From Paenisporosarcina cavernae (lineage in GTDB: Bacteria > Bacillota > Bacilli > Bacillales_A > Planococcaceae): 64,000 nt of DNA. The notes below the pieces were generated by a model. It was given only the letters and a program-made list of their open reading frames with translations. It did not search any database and was not told the DNA's origin. This document shows, in pieces, positions 8,792 to 17,068 of this stretch (the stretch's first letter is position 1; every line of letters begins with the position of its first letter). The DNA is taken from the NCBI RefSeq assembly GCF_003595195.1, contig NZ_CP032418.1:880501-944500 (forward strand). The letters run 5' to 3'. A program made the position numbers and the translations under genes.

Positions 8792-9464
8792 GTATGTTCT
8801 GTGGGCATTAGTATGTGTCGTATTTGGATTTATCCTGTCGTATTCCTATAGTATTTCGAATGATAAAAATACATCTTCGAATACCGTGAGTTCTACATAT
8901 TACGAGCAACAAGAGCGATACCGAGAACTCTTAATTGAACAAAAAGAACGAAATAAAGAATTGACGGATGAACTGGAAAAAAAGCAAACACAAGTACGCG
9001 AAATTGAACAACAGTTATCCGGTTCAGAAGAATCATATGATGCTTTAGTAAAAGAAGCGGAAGATCTTCGACTCCTTTTAGGGACTATTCCAGTAGAAGG
9101 AGAAGGAGTATCCGTTTTACTAGAGGATGAAGAGTATTCTCCTGAGACACAAAACCCTAACGACTACATTGTGCACGAAAGTCACATTTTTATGGTCGTC
9201 AATGAATTGAAAATTTCTGGTGCTGAAGCAATTTCCATTAACGGGAAAAGGATTGCGGCAAGTTCGTATATTAAATGTACTGGACCCGTCATCACGGTGG
9301 ATGGACAACAATTTCCAGCTCCATTTGAAATTAAAGCAATAGGTGATCCGAATGTTTTACTTCCAGCATTAAAACTGAGCGGAGGTATTTTAGATCAACT
9401 AGTAAATGACAATATTGTTGTCACAGTAGAAGAAAAAGAAGAGATTAAGATGTCTTCTTTATAA
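8763..9464 (+). CDS. ylxW: DUF881 family protein (YlxW-like)
   Basis: A 233-residue membrane-anchored protein of the DUF881 family. It has a basic N-terminus, one membrane helix (about 10-28), a coiled coil (RYRELLIEQKERNKELTDEL and onward, about 45-105) and a C-terminal DUF881 domain (about 110-230) with the family segments HESHIFMVVNELKISGAEA and ISINGKRIAASSYI. The topology resembles division proteins, but the biochemical role is unknown. The frame is open back to 8685. I chose ATG 8763 because GGAG at 8747-8750 precedes it, although TTG 8760 fits the spacing equally well. It sits as a tandem pair with the next DUF881 gene, as in B. subtilis ylxW-ylxX. Confidence 0.82.
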   Translation: MKVIKRPANRYVLWALVCVVFGFILSYSYSISNDKNTSSNTVSSTYYEQQERYRELLIEQKERNKELTDELEKKQTQVREIEQQLSGSEESYDALVKEAEDLRLLLGTIPVEGEGVSVLLEDEEYSPETQNPNDYIVHESHIFMVVNELKISGAEAISINGKRIAASSYIKCTGPVITVDGQQFPAPFEIKAIGDPNVLLPALKLSGGILDQLVNDNIVVTVEEKEEIKMSSL

Positions 9465-9482
9465 AGAAGGAGCGTTAGCACG

Positions 9483-10202
9483 ATGAAAACACGTGTATAT
9501 GGGAAATTCACGATTATCTTGCTAATCGTTGGTTTTATGATTGCCATTCAATATAACTCTGTGAAAAAGCCAGATAATCGAGATACACGCGATATTTGGA
9601 CGATTAGACAAGAATTGTCAACAGAAAGGGAATTACATTCGCAATTGTTGACGCGCATTCGAGCGCAAGATCAAACATTGCTTAGTTATCAAAACGCGCA
9701 AGATGAAAGCCCATCCGTTGCGTTAAATGAAACGATCCACTCTCTGAAAAAACGGTTAGGATTGACCGAATTAACAGGGCCAGGAATTGAGTTAACAATA
9801 GAACCATCTTTAGAAGGCGAAATACTTGGAGAAGAAGTGACCGCTATTTCTCCTGACTTGCTGACCCAATTATTAAATGAGATTAATCGATTTTCTGGAA
9901 ATCATGTAGAGATAGACGGAAAACGTGTGATTTACTCTTCTGCAATTCGAGATATTAACGGAAAAACGACGGTAAATGCATTGCCGATTCAACTTCCTCC
10001 TTTCACCATTAAAGTAGTTACTGCATCATTTGAAGAAGCGGAGCGTCTACATAGTCACTTGGAATCGTCCTTAATAGCAGATGATTTCTTTGTGGATAAT
10101 TTAACGCTAACGATTGGGGATCCGAAGCAAGTTCTGACGATTGCCCCTTACACTCAGAGAATTAATACACACTATTTAAAAGAATTAACAGAGGAGGACT
10201 AA
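9483..10202 (+). CDS. ylxX: DUF881 family protein (YlxX-like)
   Basis: Second, diverged copy of the DUF881 architecture, 239 residues. It has an N-terminal membrane helix (about 8-23), a coiled coil (TIRQELSTERELHSQLLTRI, about 38-90) and a DUF881 domain with SPDLLTQLLNEINRFSGNH, VEIDGKRVIYSSAIRDING and the C-terminal ERLHSHLESSLIADDFF segment. AAGGAG at 9466-9471 precedes the ATG. The family recurs between divIB and sbp-ftsA in Bacillales, suggesting a role at the division site, but no activity is established. It is followed 2 nt later by sbp, so the three genes are probably one transcript. Confidence 0.82.
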   Translation: MKTRVYGKFTIILLIVGFMIAIQYNSVKKPDNRDTRDIWTIRQELSTERELHSQLLTRIRAQDQTLLSYQNAQDESPSVALNETIHSLKKRLGLTELTGPGIELTIEPSLEGEILGEEVTAISPDLLTQLLNEINRFSGNHVEIDGKRVIYSSAIRDINGKTTVNALPIQLPPFTIKVVTASFEEAERLHSHLESSLIADDFFVDNLTLTIGDPKQVLTIAPYTQRINTHYLKELTEED

Positions 10203-10204
10203 GT

Positions 10205-10561
10205 ATGTGGTTGCCACTACTAGGGTTATTATTTGGGATATTTCTCGGATTGTTAACAGATTTACAAATACCTTCTGAGTATGAAAATTACTTGTCTATC
10301 GCCGTCTTAGCTTCTCTTGATACGTTATTTGGGGGAATTCGTGCCCAATTACAACAAGTCTACGATGACCGTGTATTTGTATCAGGATTTTTCTTTAATA
10401 TTGCACTTGCGGCGGGACTTGCGTTTTTAGGTGTACATTTAGGTGTTGATTTATACTTAGCAGCTATTTTTGCATTTGGCGTTCGTTTATTCCAAAACAT
10501 TGCCGTGATACGCCGTATTTTATTAACCAAATGGCAAGACAGAAAAGGGACTATTGACTAA
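10205..10561 (+). CDS. sbp: Small basic protein Sbp (DUF1290)
   Basis: A 118-residue hydrophobic protein with three predicted membrane segments (about 2-20, 28-42 and 62-92) and a basic C-terminus (RRILLTKWQDRKG). The segment SLDTLFGGIRAQLQQVYDDR is characteristic of the DUF1290/Sbp family found immediately before ftsA in Bacillus. Function is unknown. GGAGG ends 8 nt before the ATG. It is the last gene before the ftsA promoter region. Confidence 0.88.
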   Translation: MWLPLLGLLFGIFLGLLTDLQIPSEYENYLSIAVLASLDTLFGGIRAQLQQVYDDRVFVSGFFFNIALAAGLAFLGVHLGVDLYLAAIFAFGVRLFQNIAVIRRILLTKWQDRKGTID

Positions 10562-10608
10562 AAAACAGTCTAATAGAAGGAAAAATTGCAATTTTTCACT
10601 ATTTTACT

Positions 10609-10637
10609 TAGACAAGCTTACAAGAATACAATAGAAT
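10609..10637 (+). promoter_or_regulatory. Sigma-A promoter for ftsA-ftsZ
   Basis: TAGACA (10609-10614) and TAGAAT (10632-10637) are separated by exactly 17 bp in the 111-bp gap before ftsA. A perfect 16-bp palindrome, AAAAATTGCAATTTTT, lies just upstream at 10581-10596. B. subtilis also has promoters in this position to raise FtsA and FtsZ expression above the upstream cluster. Confidence 0.65.
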
Positions 10638-10672
10638 GAGGAATATAGAGTCATTGAAGGAGGTGCCACGGA

Positions 10673-11974
10673 TTGAACCAAAACGAATTATACGTTTCCC
10701 TTGATATAGGTTCTTCGTCTATCAAAGTTCTTATTGGAGAAATGACAAACGAAACCTTACATGTTATCGGAGTCGGAAATGTCAAATCGAATGGAATCCG
10801 AAAAGGCGCAATAGTAGATATTGATGCTACTGTTCAGTCGATCAAGAAAGCAATTGACCAGGCAGAGAGAATGATCGGCATGTCAATTAATGAAGTAGTT
10901 CTTGGAATTCCAGCAGGACAAGCACTTTTGCAACCAGTGAAAGGTGTTGTCGCAGTTAATAGTGAAACGAGAGAAATTACCGATGAAGACCTTGATCGCG
11001 TGATGGATTCAGCACAAGTAATGTCCATTCCACCTGAACGAGAGCTTATCAGTATTATACCGAAGCAATTTGTTGTGGACCATTTAGAAGAAATTAAAGA
11101 TCCACGTGGCATGATTGGCGTTCGTTTAGAGATGGACGGCACCATGATGACCACTTCCAAAACAATCCTACATAACGTATTACGATGCGTAGAAAAAGCA
11201 GGGTTGAAAGTACGTGAAATTTACCTGCAACCACTTGCATCAGGGTATTTTGCATTGTCGGAAGATGAAAAAGATCATGGCACAGCGTTTATCGATATTG
11301 GTGGCGGTTCTACTTCCATTGGTATTTTCCGTGAAGGACAATTAGTGCATACATCCGTTTTACCAGTTGGTGGAGATCATATCACCAAAGACTTGTCCAT
11401 CGTCTTAAAAACTCCGACGGAACATGCAGAAAAGATCAAACATCAATTTGGACATGCATTTTTTGATGATGCTTCTGACGATGAACTTTTCGAAGTTCCA
11501 GTTATTGGAGCAGACACGAAAGAACAATACAGCCAGCGATATATTTCTGAAATCATTGGCGTTCGTTTAGAAGAATTGTTCGAGTTAATCTTAGAAGAAT
11601 TTTATCGTATGGGCATTCAAGATTTACCTGGTGGCATTGTCTTATCAGGTGGAACAGCAAAACTAGATGGCATTTTACAATTAGCTCGTCACATTTTACA
11701 AACGAGAGTTCGATTGTATACACCAGAATATATTGGTGTGCGTGAGCCTCAATATGCTACTGCAGTCGGACTTATTCGATACGCACAGCTAGAGGATGCG
11801 TTTTACGGTCGAGTTAGCGGAAACGCAGCTCTAGTAGCTTATAAGAAGACGGATAATGTAACGCCGGTCCAAACAGCTAAACCGAAGAAACAAAAAGTTG
11901 CAGTTGCAGCTTCTGAAGACAAAGAAGGCATGGTAGATCGAGCGAAAAAGTTTTTTGACAAATTTTTCGAATAA
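10673..11974 (+). CDS. ftsA: Cell division protein FtsA
   Basis: Actin-like ATPase that tethers FtsZ filaments to the membrane. The 433 residues contain phosphate-1 (VSLDIGSSSIKVLIGE, residues 8-23), the 1C domain, phosphate-2 (AFIDIGGGSTSIGIF) and the adenosine motif (GIVLSGGTAKLDGI). A C-terminal amphipathic helix (VDRAKKFFDKFFE) is the membrane-targeting sequence. The start is TTG at 10673, with AAGGAGG at 10657-10663, 9 nt upstream; no ATG is better placed. It has its own promoter and precedes ftsZ by 36 nt. Confidence 0.97.
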   Translation: MNQNELYVSLDIGSSSIKVLIGEMTNETLHVIGVGNVKSNGIRKGAIVDIDATVQSIKKAIDQAERMIGMSINEVVLGIPAGQALLQPVKGVVAVNSETREITDEDLDRVMDSAQVMSIPPERELISIIPKQFVVDHLEEIKDPRGMIGVRLEMDGTMMTTSKTILHNVLRCVEKAGLKVREIYLQPLASGYFALSEDEKDHGTAFIDIGGGSTSIGIFREGQLVHTSVLPVGGDHITKDLSIVLKTPTEHAEKIKHQFGHAFFDDASDDELFEVPVIGADTKEQYSQRYISEIIGVRLEELFELILEEFYRMGIQDLPGGIVLSGGTAKLDGILQLARHILQTRVRLYTPEYIGVREPQYATAVGLIRYAQLEDAFYGRVSGNAALVAYKKTDNVTPVQTAKPKKQKVAVAASEDKEGMVDRAKKFFDKFFE

Positions 11975-12010
11975 ATCGATCATTAGATACTAATTAGAGG
12001 AGGAATTGCG

Positions 12011-13171
12011 ATGTTGGAATTCGATACAAATGTAGACCAACTTGCTGTCATCAAAGTAATTGGCGTTGGCGGCGGTGGTAATAACGCAGTAAATCGTATG
12101 ATTGAACATGGTGTGAAAGGCGTAGAATTTATCGCTGTAAACACAGATGCGCAAGCACTTAATTTATCCAAAGCAGAAGTTCGCTTACAAATCGGAGCAA
12201 AATTGACACGTGGTCTTGGGGCTGGAGCAAATCCTGAGGTAGGGAAAAAAGCTGCAGAGGAAAGTCGCGAGCAAATTGAAGAAGCTCTACGTGGAGCAGA
12301 TATGGTATTCGTCACTGCTGGTATGGGTGGCGGAACAGGAACTGGAGCAGCGCCTGTCATCGCTGGAATTGCAAAAGATTTAGGCGCACTAACAGTGGGC
12401 GTTGTCACTCGTCCATTTACATTTGAAGGACGCAAACGTTCCACACAAGCAGTAGGCGGAATCACAGCAATGAAAGAAGCGGTAGATACACTAATCGTTA
12501 TTCCAAACGATCGCTTACTTGAAATTGTCGACAAAAACACGCCAATGTTAGAAGCGTTCCGTGAAGCCGATAACGTTCTTCGTCAAGGTGTTCAAGGTAT
12601 TTCTGACTTAATCGCTGTACCTGGTTTAATTAACTTAGACTTTGCTGACGTAAAAACAATCATGTCGAACAAAGGCTCAGCATTAATGGGAATCGGTGTT
12701 TCTTCCGGTGAGAATCGTGCAGCTGAAGCAGCGAAGAAAGCAATCTCAAGTCCATTACTTGAAACATCCATCGATGGAGCAAAAGGTGTTCTTATGAACA
12801 TCACGGGTGGTTCTAATTTAAGTCTATTCGAAGTACAAGAAGCGGCTGATATCGTGGCTTCTGCTTCAGACGAAGATGTTAACATGATTTTCGGTTCCGT
12901 CATTAATGATAATTTAAAAGATGAAATTATCGTTACTGTCATTGCAACTGGATTTAACGAAGAGCAACTAACTTCACGACCAACTCGTTCAGGAGGCTTC
13001 GGTGCTGGACGCCAAACAGCAGCACCAGCACAGCCGCAACAACCAGTTCGTGAGCAACGCCGTGAAGAAGCTCCAACATATAATGAACAACCTCGTCAAA
13101 CATCACAACAACACGGTGCAGAAGACACATTGGATATTCCAACATTCCTACGCAACCGTCAAAAACGATAA
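12011..13171 (+). CDS. ftsZ: Cell division protein FtsZ
   Basis: Tubulin-like GTPase forming the cytokinetic Z-ring. The 386 residues show the GTP-binding domain with [11 protein letters not shown] near 20-30 and the tubulin signature [10 protein letters not shown] near 105-114, the T7-loop region ([11 protein letters not shown]), a Gln-rich disordered linker (about 320-370) and the conserved C-terminal peptide DIPTFLRNR that binds FtsA and SepF. AGAGGAGG precedes the ATG. A strong terminator follows, closing the dcw cluster. SepF is encoded nearby at 17069. Confidence 0.98.
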   Translation: MLEFDTNVDQLAVIKVIGVGGGGNNAVNRMIEHGVKGVEFIAVNTDAQALNLSKAEVRLQIGAKLTRGLGAGANPEVGKKAAEESREQIEEALRGADMVFVTAGMGGGTGTGAAPVIAGIAKDLGALTVGVVTRPFTFEGRKRSTQAVGGITAMKEAVDTLIVIPNDRLLEIVDKNTPMLEAFREADNVLRQGVQGISDLIAVPGLINLDFADVKTIMSNKGSALMGIGVSSGENRAAEAAKKAISSPLLETSIDGAKGVLMNITGGSNLSLFEVQEAADIVASASDEDVNMIFGSVINDNLKDEIIVTVIATGFNEEQLTSRPTRSGGFGAGRQTAAPAQPQQPVREQRREEAPTYNEQPRQTSQQHGAEDTLDIPTFLRNRQKR

Positions 13172-13184
13172 TTCAACTAATCAT

Positions 13185-13217
13185 GCAGAGTGAGCCATTC
13201 GGTTCCTCTGCTTTTTT
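13185..13217 (+). terminator. Rho-independent terminator after ftsZ
   Basis: GCAGAG (13185-13190) pairs with CTCTGC (13206-13211). The inner GAGCC/GGTTC segments extend the stem with one G-U pair around an ATTC loop, and a run of T follows at 13212-13217. Confidence 0.85.
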
Positions 13218-13426
13218 ATTTGCATGGAAAATGGGGAGGATCGTTATCGCCAGCGAAAACGTACTTCTTTGAATGGGAGGGCATGTAAGTTACAAGGGTC
13301 CTTGAAAGGAAATGGCTACTTACATGTTTTTTCTGTTCGTGGACAGGATATTCTTTATAATTGCACATTTCCCGACGAAAGTTGCATGTTTTTCATTCCA
13401 CTCCGGTTTTTACTTACGTGAAATTT
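13218..13426. other. Non-coding gap upstream of the spoIIG promoter
   Basis: Together with the spoIIG promoter this makes about 290 bp without a supportable gene. Short open frames exist but none has a ribosome binding site with a start codon or a recognisable product. The only clear structure is the terminator-like hairpin at 13282-13332. Confidence 0.6.
13282..13332 (+). terminator. Terminator-like hairpin between ftsZ and spoIIGA
   Basis: CATGTAAGT (13282-13290) and ACTTACATG (13318-13326) form a perfect 9-bp stem followed by six T. The 27-nt loop contains the palindrome CAAGGGTCCTTG (13293-13304). It lies downstream of the ftsZ terminator and upstream of the spoIIG promoter, so it may insulate spoIIG from read-through or end a short unknown transcript. 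Confidence 0.55.
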
Positions 13427-13492
13427 TGTCGAGAAATTCTTGAGATGTTGCTCCACGCTTTGACAATATTTGAATTTTCTTCATGCTACGCT
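13427..13492 (+). promoter_or_regulatory. spoIIG-type promoter with long spacer and candidate Spo0A boxes
   Basis: TTGACA (13460-13465) and TACGCT (13487-13492) are 21 bp apart. B. subtilis spoIIG is the known case of a sigma-A promoter with an over-long spacer (about 22 bp) that needs phosphorylated Spo0A. TGTCGAG (13427-13433) resembles the Spo0A box TGTCGAA. TTTGACA (13459-13465), read on the other strand as TGTCAAA, is a second near-match overlapping the -35, as Spo0A sites do in spoIIG. Confidence 0.55.
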
Positions 13493-13509
13493 ATGAGTGA
13501 GGTGAGGAT

Positions 13510-14391
13510 ATGTACGCAGAATGGATCATCGCAGCGAATACATGGATGAGTATCATGCTCTTTCAGTTTATTAATCGAATGGGGAAATTTTCATGTCGGT
13601 TTTCTAAAATTGTTCTGTTGTCTTTTTTAGGTGGAATCGTCGTAGTGTTTTTACCTTTTACGATTTGGAGCAGTTTAGGCATTCTTTTTTTTCAAATGAT
13701 TATATTATTTGGAAAGAAAATCGCTCTTTTGAAGAAGTCGTTTTTTTATGCGTTTCTTGGTGCAGTTATTGCAGCTGGTTTTTTAACATTCCTCCACCAA
13801 TTAAATTCTTCTATTTTTAAATTTGTTTCCATCGACTTTTTATTTGTTGGAATCGTGCTCTTATTTATATCGTATTATTTCGTGAAACAATGGCTTGATC
13901 TACAATCTAAGTCGTTTATTCATCTTATGAGCTTTCAACACAATGGCACGCAATCGACATGTCGAGCTTTTATTGATAGTGGGAATCATGCACGAGAACC
14001 TATTTCAGGTGCACCCATTCATTTTATGACAAAGAAAATTGCTACGTCCTTTCTATCAAATGAGTTGCTTTCCTATTTGGAAACACTGGACGGAAAGGAG
14101 TTTCCGACATACGACACACTTCTTCCGGCATATCGCAAACTAGTCAAAGCAGTTCCTTTGCAGACGGTTTCTTCTCAAACGTTTTGGGCGACTGCAATTA
14201 AAATTCCCGCTATGACGTTTACTGAGAACGGTACTCCCCTCTCCACTAGTTACGTGGTTGTGGTAGAGGATGGAACTCACTTTCCACATCAAGTAGATTT
14301 GCTCCTTCATGCAAGTGCAATTCTAGATGCACCTAGTCAGCAAGGTAACACCCATACATCACTACAATCACTTCAAGGAGGAATAGGATGA
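13510..14391 (+). CDS. spoIIGA: Sporulation sigma-E processing peptidase SpoIIGA
   Basis: Membrane-embedded aspartic protease that removes the SigE pro-sequence in the mother cell after a SpoIIR signal from the forespore. The 293 residues have about five N-terminal membrane helices (through about residue 130) and a C-terminal aspartic-protease-like domain. Its catalytic region [14 protein letters not shown] is near 156-169, with Asp 158 as the likely catalytic residue in a D-S-G form of the D(S/T)G motif. GAGGTGAGG precedes ATG 13510. It overlaps sigE by 4 nt (ATGA), so enzyme and substrate are co-translated. Overall similarity among SpoIIGA proteins is low; order and motif make the call secure. 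Confidence 0.93.
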   Translation: MYAEWIIAANTWMSIMLFQFINRMGKFSCRFSKIVLLSFLGGIVVVFLPFTIWSSLGILFFQMIILFGKKIALLKKSFFYAFLGAVIAAGFLTFLHQLNSSIFKFVSIDFLFVGIVLLFISYYFVKQWLDLQSKSFIHLMSFQHNGTQSTCRAFIDSGNHAREPISGAPIHFMTKKIATSFLSNELLSYLETLDGKEFPTYDTLLPAYRKLVKAVPLQTVSSQTFWATAIKIPAMTFTENGTPLSTSYVVVVEDGTHFPHQVDLLLHASAILDAPSQQGNTHTSLQSLQGGIG

Positions 14392-15092
14392 GAACATGGT
14401 GGCGTAAAATTTATCAGTGGATACTTCATTTCCGCAAAAAAGGAACGTTTTATATCGGTGGTCACGATGCACTTCCAACACCGATGAATCGTGAAGAGGA
14501 AGCAGCAACGATCCTTGCTTTTCAAGATGGCAGTGATGCTGCGAGGGATACGTTAATCGAGCGAAATCTGCGATTAGTTGTGTATATTGCTCGACGTTTT
14601 GAGAACACTGCAACACCTATGGAAGATTTAATCAGTATCGGATCTATCGGTCTAATTAAAGCGATTGAAACATTTAATTTAGACAAAAATATTAAGTTAG
14701 CAACTTATGCCTCTAGATGTATTGAGAATGAAATACTCATGCATTTACGAAAAACGAGCAAGTTAAAAGGAGAAGTGTCATTTGATGAACCGTTAAACTC
14801 CGATGCAGATGGTAATGAATTATTACTTTCAGACATTCTTGGAACGGATGAACATATTATTACCGAAAATGTGGAAAAAAAACTCGAAAAACAATCGATG
14901 GTAGAAGCTATTTCCACGCTGGATGAACGTGAAAAATATATTATGGAATGTCGGTTCGGATTAAACGGTAAAGAGGAAATGACACAAAAAGAAGTGGCTG
15001 ATTTACTTGGTATTTCTCAATCGTATATTTCACGAATTGAAAAAAAAATAATTGTCGATTTGCGAGCAGAATTAAATCATTCTGCTATGTAA
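14388..15092 (+). CDS. sigE: RNA polymerase sigma-E (pro-sigma-E), early mother-cell sigma factor
   Basis: Sigma-70 family factor of 234 residues. The N-terminal segment (about 1-28, [21 protein letters not shown]) is amphipathic and basic and corresponds to the inhibitory membrane-associated pro-sequence cleaved by SpoIIGA. Region 2 follows ([47 protein letters not shown]), and region 4 holds the helix-turn-helix ([21 protein letters not shown]). It is co-transcribed with spoIIGA from the spoIIG promoter. SigE would drive spoVD, spoVM and other mother-cell genes in this window. Confidence 0.97.
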   Translation: MRTWWRKIYQWILHFRKKGTFYIGGHDALPTPMNREEEAATILAFQDGSDAARDTLIERNLRLVVYIARRFENTATPMEDLISIGSIGLIKAIETFNLDKNIKLATYASRCIENEILMHLRKTSKLKGEVSFDEPLNSDADGNELLLSDILGTDEHIITENVEKKLEKQSMVEAISTLDEREKYIMECRFGLNGKEEMTQKEVADLLGISQSYISRIEKKIIVDLRAELNHSAM

Positions 15093-15118
15093 TGGAGAAA
15101 ATTGGAGAAGATTGTTGT

Positions 15119-15146
15119 GCATATTTTTGTCTTGAACGACCACACT
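15119..15146 (+). promoter_or_regulatory. Candidate forespore (sigma-F) promoter for sigG
   Basis: GCATA (15119-15123) is followed 14 bp later by GACCACACT (15138-15146), one mismatch from the sigma-F -10 pattern GGNNANNHT. The spacer is slightly shorter than the usual 15-16 bp. sigG is under sigma-F control in B. subtilis, so position supports it, but the match alone is weak. Confidence 0.3.
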
Positions 15147-15184
15147 GTTACTAATTACAGGGCATAAGGGCGGGAGAGACAAAC

Positions 15185-15970
15185 ATGGTACGCACAAAAG
15201 TTGATATATGCGGGTTAGACACTGCGACCTTGCCAATTTTCACGAACGAACAAATGAGATCTACATTTCGAGAGTTTCAATCTGGCAGCGAAGAAGCGAA
15301 AGAAGCGCTCATCATGGGAAATTTACGTTTAGTGTTAAGCCTTGTTCAACGGTTTGCTTTTCGTGGTGAACAAGTAGATGATTTATTTCAAGTTGGTTGT
15401 ATTGGCCTAATTAAGTCAATTGATAATTTCGATTTGTCGCATAATGTACGTTTTTCCACCTATGCAGTTCCGATGATTATTGGGGAAATTAAGCGACACT
15501 TACGCGATCACCATCCAGTTCGTGTATCACGTTCTCTTCGAGATATCGCGTATAAAGCGATGAAAGCGAAAGAACAATTTGTGCTTGAAAATCTTCGAGA
15601 ACCTACCATTTCAGATATCGCTAAGATGATTGAACTGGAAGAAGAGGATATTTTATTAGCATTAGATGCGATTCAAGACCCCATTTCGTTAGAAGAACCC
15701 ATTTTTCATGAAAACGGGGATCCAGTCTATATGTTAGATCAACTGAAAGATTCGGAAGTTAGCGAAGAATCGTGGTCGAATTATGTGTTAATGAAAGAAA
15801 TGATGGGAAGATTAGGAGCAAGAGAACAAAAGATATTAGCTAAACGGTATTACTACGGAGAAACACAAACCGAAATTGCGAAAGAGTTAGGGTTGTCCCA
15901 AGCTCAAATATCAAGGTTAGAGAAAAATGCGCTGGGCATAATGCAAGAGGAATTTTCGTCCTATAACTAA
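15185..15970 (+). CDS. sigG: RNA polymerase sigma-G, late forespore sigma factor
   Basis: Sigma-70 family factor of 261 residues. The N-terminus MVRTKVDICGLDTATLP is the SigG-specific leader, and region 2 reads GNLRLVLSLVQRF, VDDLFQVGCIGLIKSIDNFD and VRFSTYAVPMIIGEIKRHLR. Region 3 includes VRVSRSLRDIAYKA, and region 4 ends in the helix-turn-helix TQTEIAKELGLSQAQISRLE. It directs late forespore transcription after engulfment. It lies 92 bp after sigE and is followed by a strong terminator, so the three-gene cassette is self-contained, as in B. subtilis. Confidence 0.97.
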   Translation: MVRTKVDICGLDTATLPIFTNEQMRSTFREFQSGSEEAKEALIMGNLRLVLSLVQRFAFRGEQVDDLFQVGCIGLIKSIDNFDLSHNVRFSTYAVPMIIGEIKRHLRDHHPVRVSRSLRDIAYKAMKAKEQFVLENLREPTISDIAKMIELEEEDILLALDAIQDPISLEEPIFHENGDPVYMLDQLKDSEVSEESWSNYVLMKEMMGRLGAREQKILAKRYYYGETQTEIAKELGLSQAQISRLEKNALGIMQEEFSSYN

Positions 15971-15983
15971 GTAGAATATCTAG

Positions 15984-16019
15984 ACAGCAAGTGGTTACCT
16001 AAACGCTTGCTGTTTTTTT
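15984..16019 (+). terminator. Rho-independent terminator after sigG
   Basis: ACAGCAAG (15984-15991) pairs with CTTGCTGT (16005-16012) around a 13-nt loop and is followed by a run of T at 16012-16019. Confidence 0.88.
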
Positions 16020-16034
16020 GCGTCTTCTTATAAT
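16007..16034 (+). promoter_or_regulatory. Candidate promoter for ylmC
   Basis: A perfect TATAAT at 16029-16034 has TTGCTG (16007-16012) 16 bp upstream, inside the 3' arm of the sigG terminator. The -35 match is only partial. Confidence 0.4.
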
Positions 16035-16067
16035 TGACCTGTCATATACTAAATCGAGGTGAATCGA

Positions 16068-16322
16068 ATGAAATTTAGTGATATTCAATTAAAAGAATTT
16101 ATCAATTTAGAAACTGGCAAGATGATTGGGTATGTTCAAGATGCCTCCGTAGATATTGAAAGTGGAATCATTACCGCCTTCTTTTTAGAATCGACAAAGT
16201 CTTCACTTTTTCCATTTGGAAAACAACCCGAGTTACAAAAAATTGAGATTGAAACGATCCAAGTAATTGGGAAAGATGTCGTGTTAGTGAAACAGCAAGG
16301 GACAGATCTTGATAAACATTGA
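16068..16322 (+). CDS. ylmC: YlmC/YmxH-family PRC-barrel protein
   Basis: An 84-residue protein with a single PRC-barrel-like domain: MKFSDIQLKEFINLETGKMI begins the strand pattern, followed by YVQDASVDIESGIITAFFL and IGKDVVLVK. The YlmC/YmxH family occurs next to sigG in Bacillales; its role is unknown, although sporulation links have been proposed. ATG 16068 is chosen because GAGGTG (16056-16061) lies 6 nt upstream; a GTG at 16059 would sit inside that ribosome binding site. A promoter for the next gene overlaps its stop codon. Confidence 0.82.
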   Translation: MKFSDIQLKEFINLETGKMIGYVQDASVDIESGIITAFFLESTKSSLFPFGKQPELQKIEIETIQVIGKDVVLVKQQGTDLDKH

Positions 16323-16347
16323 ACTAACTGTCTCTAATTGGTACAAT
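16319..16347 (+). promoter_or_regulatory. Promoter for ylmE-sepF-ylmG
   Basis: TTGAAC (16319-16324) and TACAAT (16342-16347) are 17 bp apart, and the -10 is preceded by TG in the extended position (TGGTACAAT). The -35 spans the ylmC stop codon. This lets the division-related genes ylmE, sepF and ylmG be expressed separately from ylmC. Confidence 0.6.
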
Positions 16348-16373
16348 ATTAGCAATCATACTAGAAAGTTTGG

Positions 16374-17057
16374 ATGCAAATGACGTCTTCTGTAAAACAT
16401 AATCTAGAATCTATACAAACTAAAATAGAACAAGCGTGTCTAAAATCTAATCGCGACGCTCAATCTGTTCAGTTAATTGCTGTGACGAAAGCCGTGTCTG
16501 TGGAACGAACGCAGGAATCAGTTGATGCAGGTATTCTGCATCTTGGAGAAAATCGTCCAGAAGGATTTTTAGAAAAAGTGTCGAACGTAAAGGGAGAGAT
16601 TACGTGGCATTACATTGGCTCGTTGCAAACGAGAAAAGTAAAGGACGTACTTCCATCTATCGATGTTCTTCATTCCTTAGATCGACTTTCACTTGCGAAT
16701 GAAATTCAGAAACGAGCAACGACAACCATAGATTGTTTTGTCCAAGTGAATGTTTCAGGTGAGGCATCGAAACATGGAGTTGCTCCTGATGCATTACATT
16801 CCTTTATAAAAGAAATAGGAAACTATCCCTCGATTCGTATCATTGGCTTAATGACAATGGCTCCTTTAACAGAGGATACAGCTATCGTTCGAGATGTTTT
16901 CCAAAAGTTAAAGCAATTGCAGGTCGAAATTCATGATCTGGCAATTTCATATGCACCATGCACGGAAACGTCGATGGGAATGTCAGGCGATTTTGAAATC
17001 GCGATAGAAGAAGGCGCAACATACATACGAATCGGTACATCACTCGTTGGTGAATAG
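16374..17057 (+). CDS. ylmE: YggS/PROSC-family pyridoxal-phosphate homeostasis protein
   Basis: Cytosolic TIM-barrel PLP-binding protein of 227 residues. The PLP lysine lies in LIAVTKAVS (about residue 38), followed by [24 protein letters not shown], the GLMTMAP motif and the phosphate-binding [22 protein letters not shown]. Family members buffer free PLP and affect amino-acid and cofactor balance; no catalytic activity is established. The ribosome binding site is poor; ATG 16374 and ATG 16380 are both possible. ylmD, which lies between ylmC and ylmE in B. subtilis, is absent. It is followed by sepF 11 nt later. Confidence 0.92.
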   Translation: MQMTSSVKHNLESIQTKIEQACLKSNRDAQSVQLIAVTKAVSVERTQESVDAGILHLGENRPEGFLEKVSNVKGEITWHYIGSLQTRKVKDVLPSIDVLHSLDRLSLANEIQKRATTTIDCFVQVNVSGEASKHGVAPDALHSFIKEIGNYPSIRIIGLMTMAPLTEDTAIVRDVFQKLKQLQVEIHDLAISYAPCTETSMGMSGDFEIAIEEGATYIRIGTSLVGE

Positions 17058-17068
17058 GAGGTATTACT

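Noticed and set aside
11983-12540. A long open frame antisense to ftsZ
   Set aside because: It is the mirror of a strongly coding gene with biased codon use; the Pro/Ala/Ser/Thr-rich translation is typical of a shadow frame. Similar antisense frames opposite ftsA, carB, fakA, sdaAA, plsX and fabD were rejected for the same reason.
13224-13421. A 65-codon frame in the ftsZ-spoIIGA gap
   Set aside because: It spans the terminator-like hairpin, has no well-placed ribosome binding site and its composition is not protein-like (mixed Arg/Cys/Phe with no domain).
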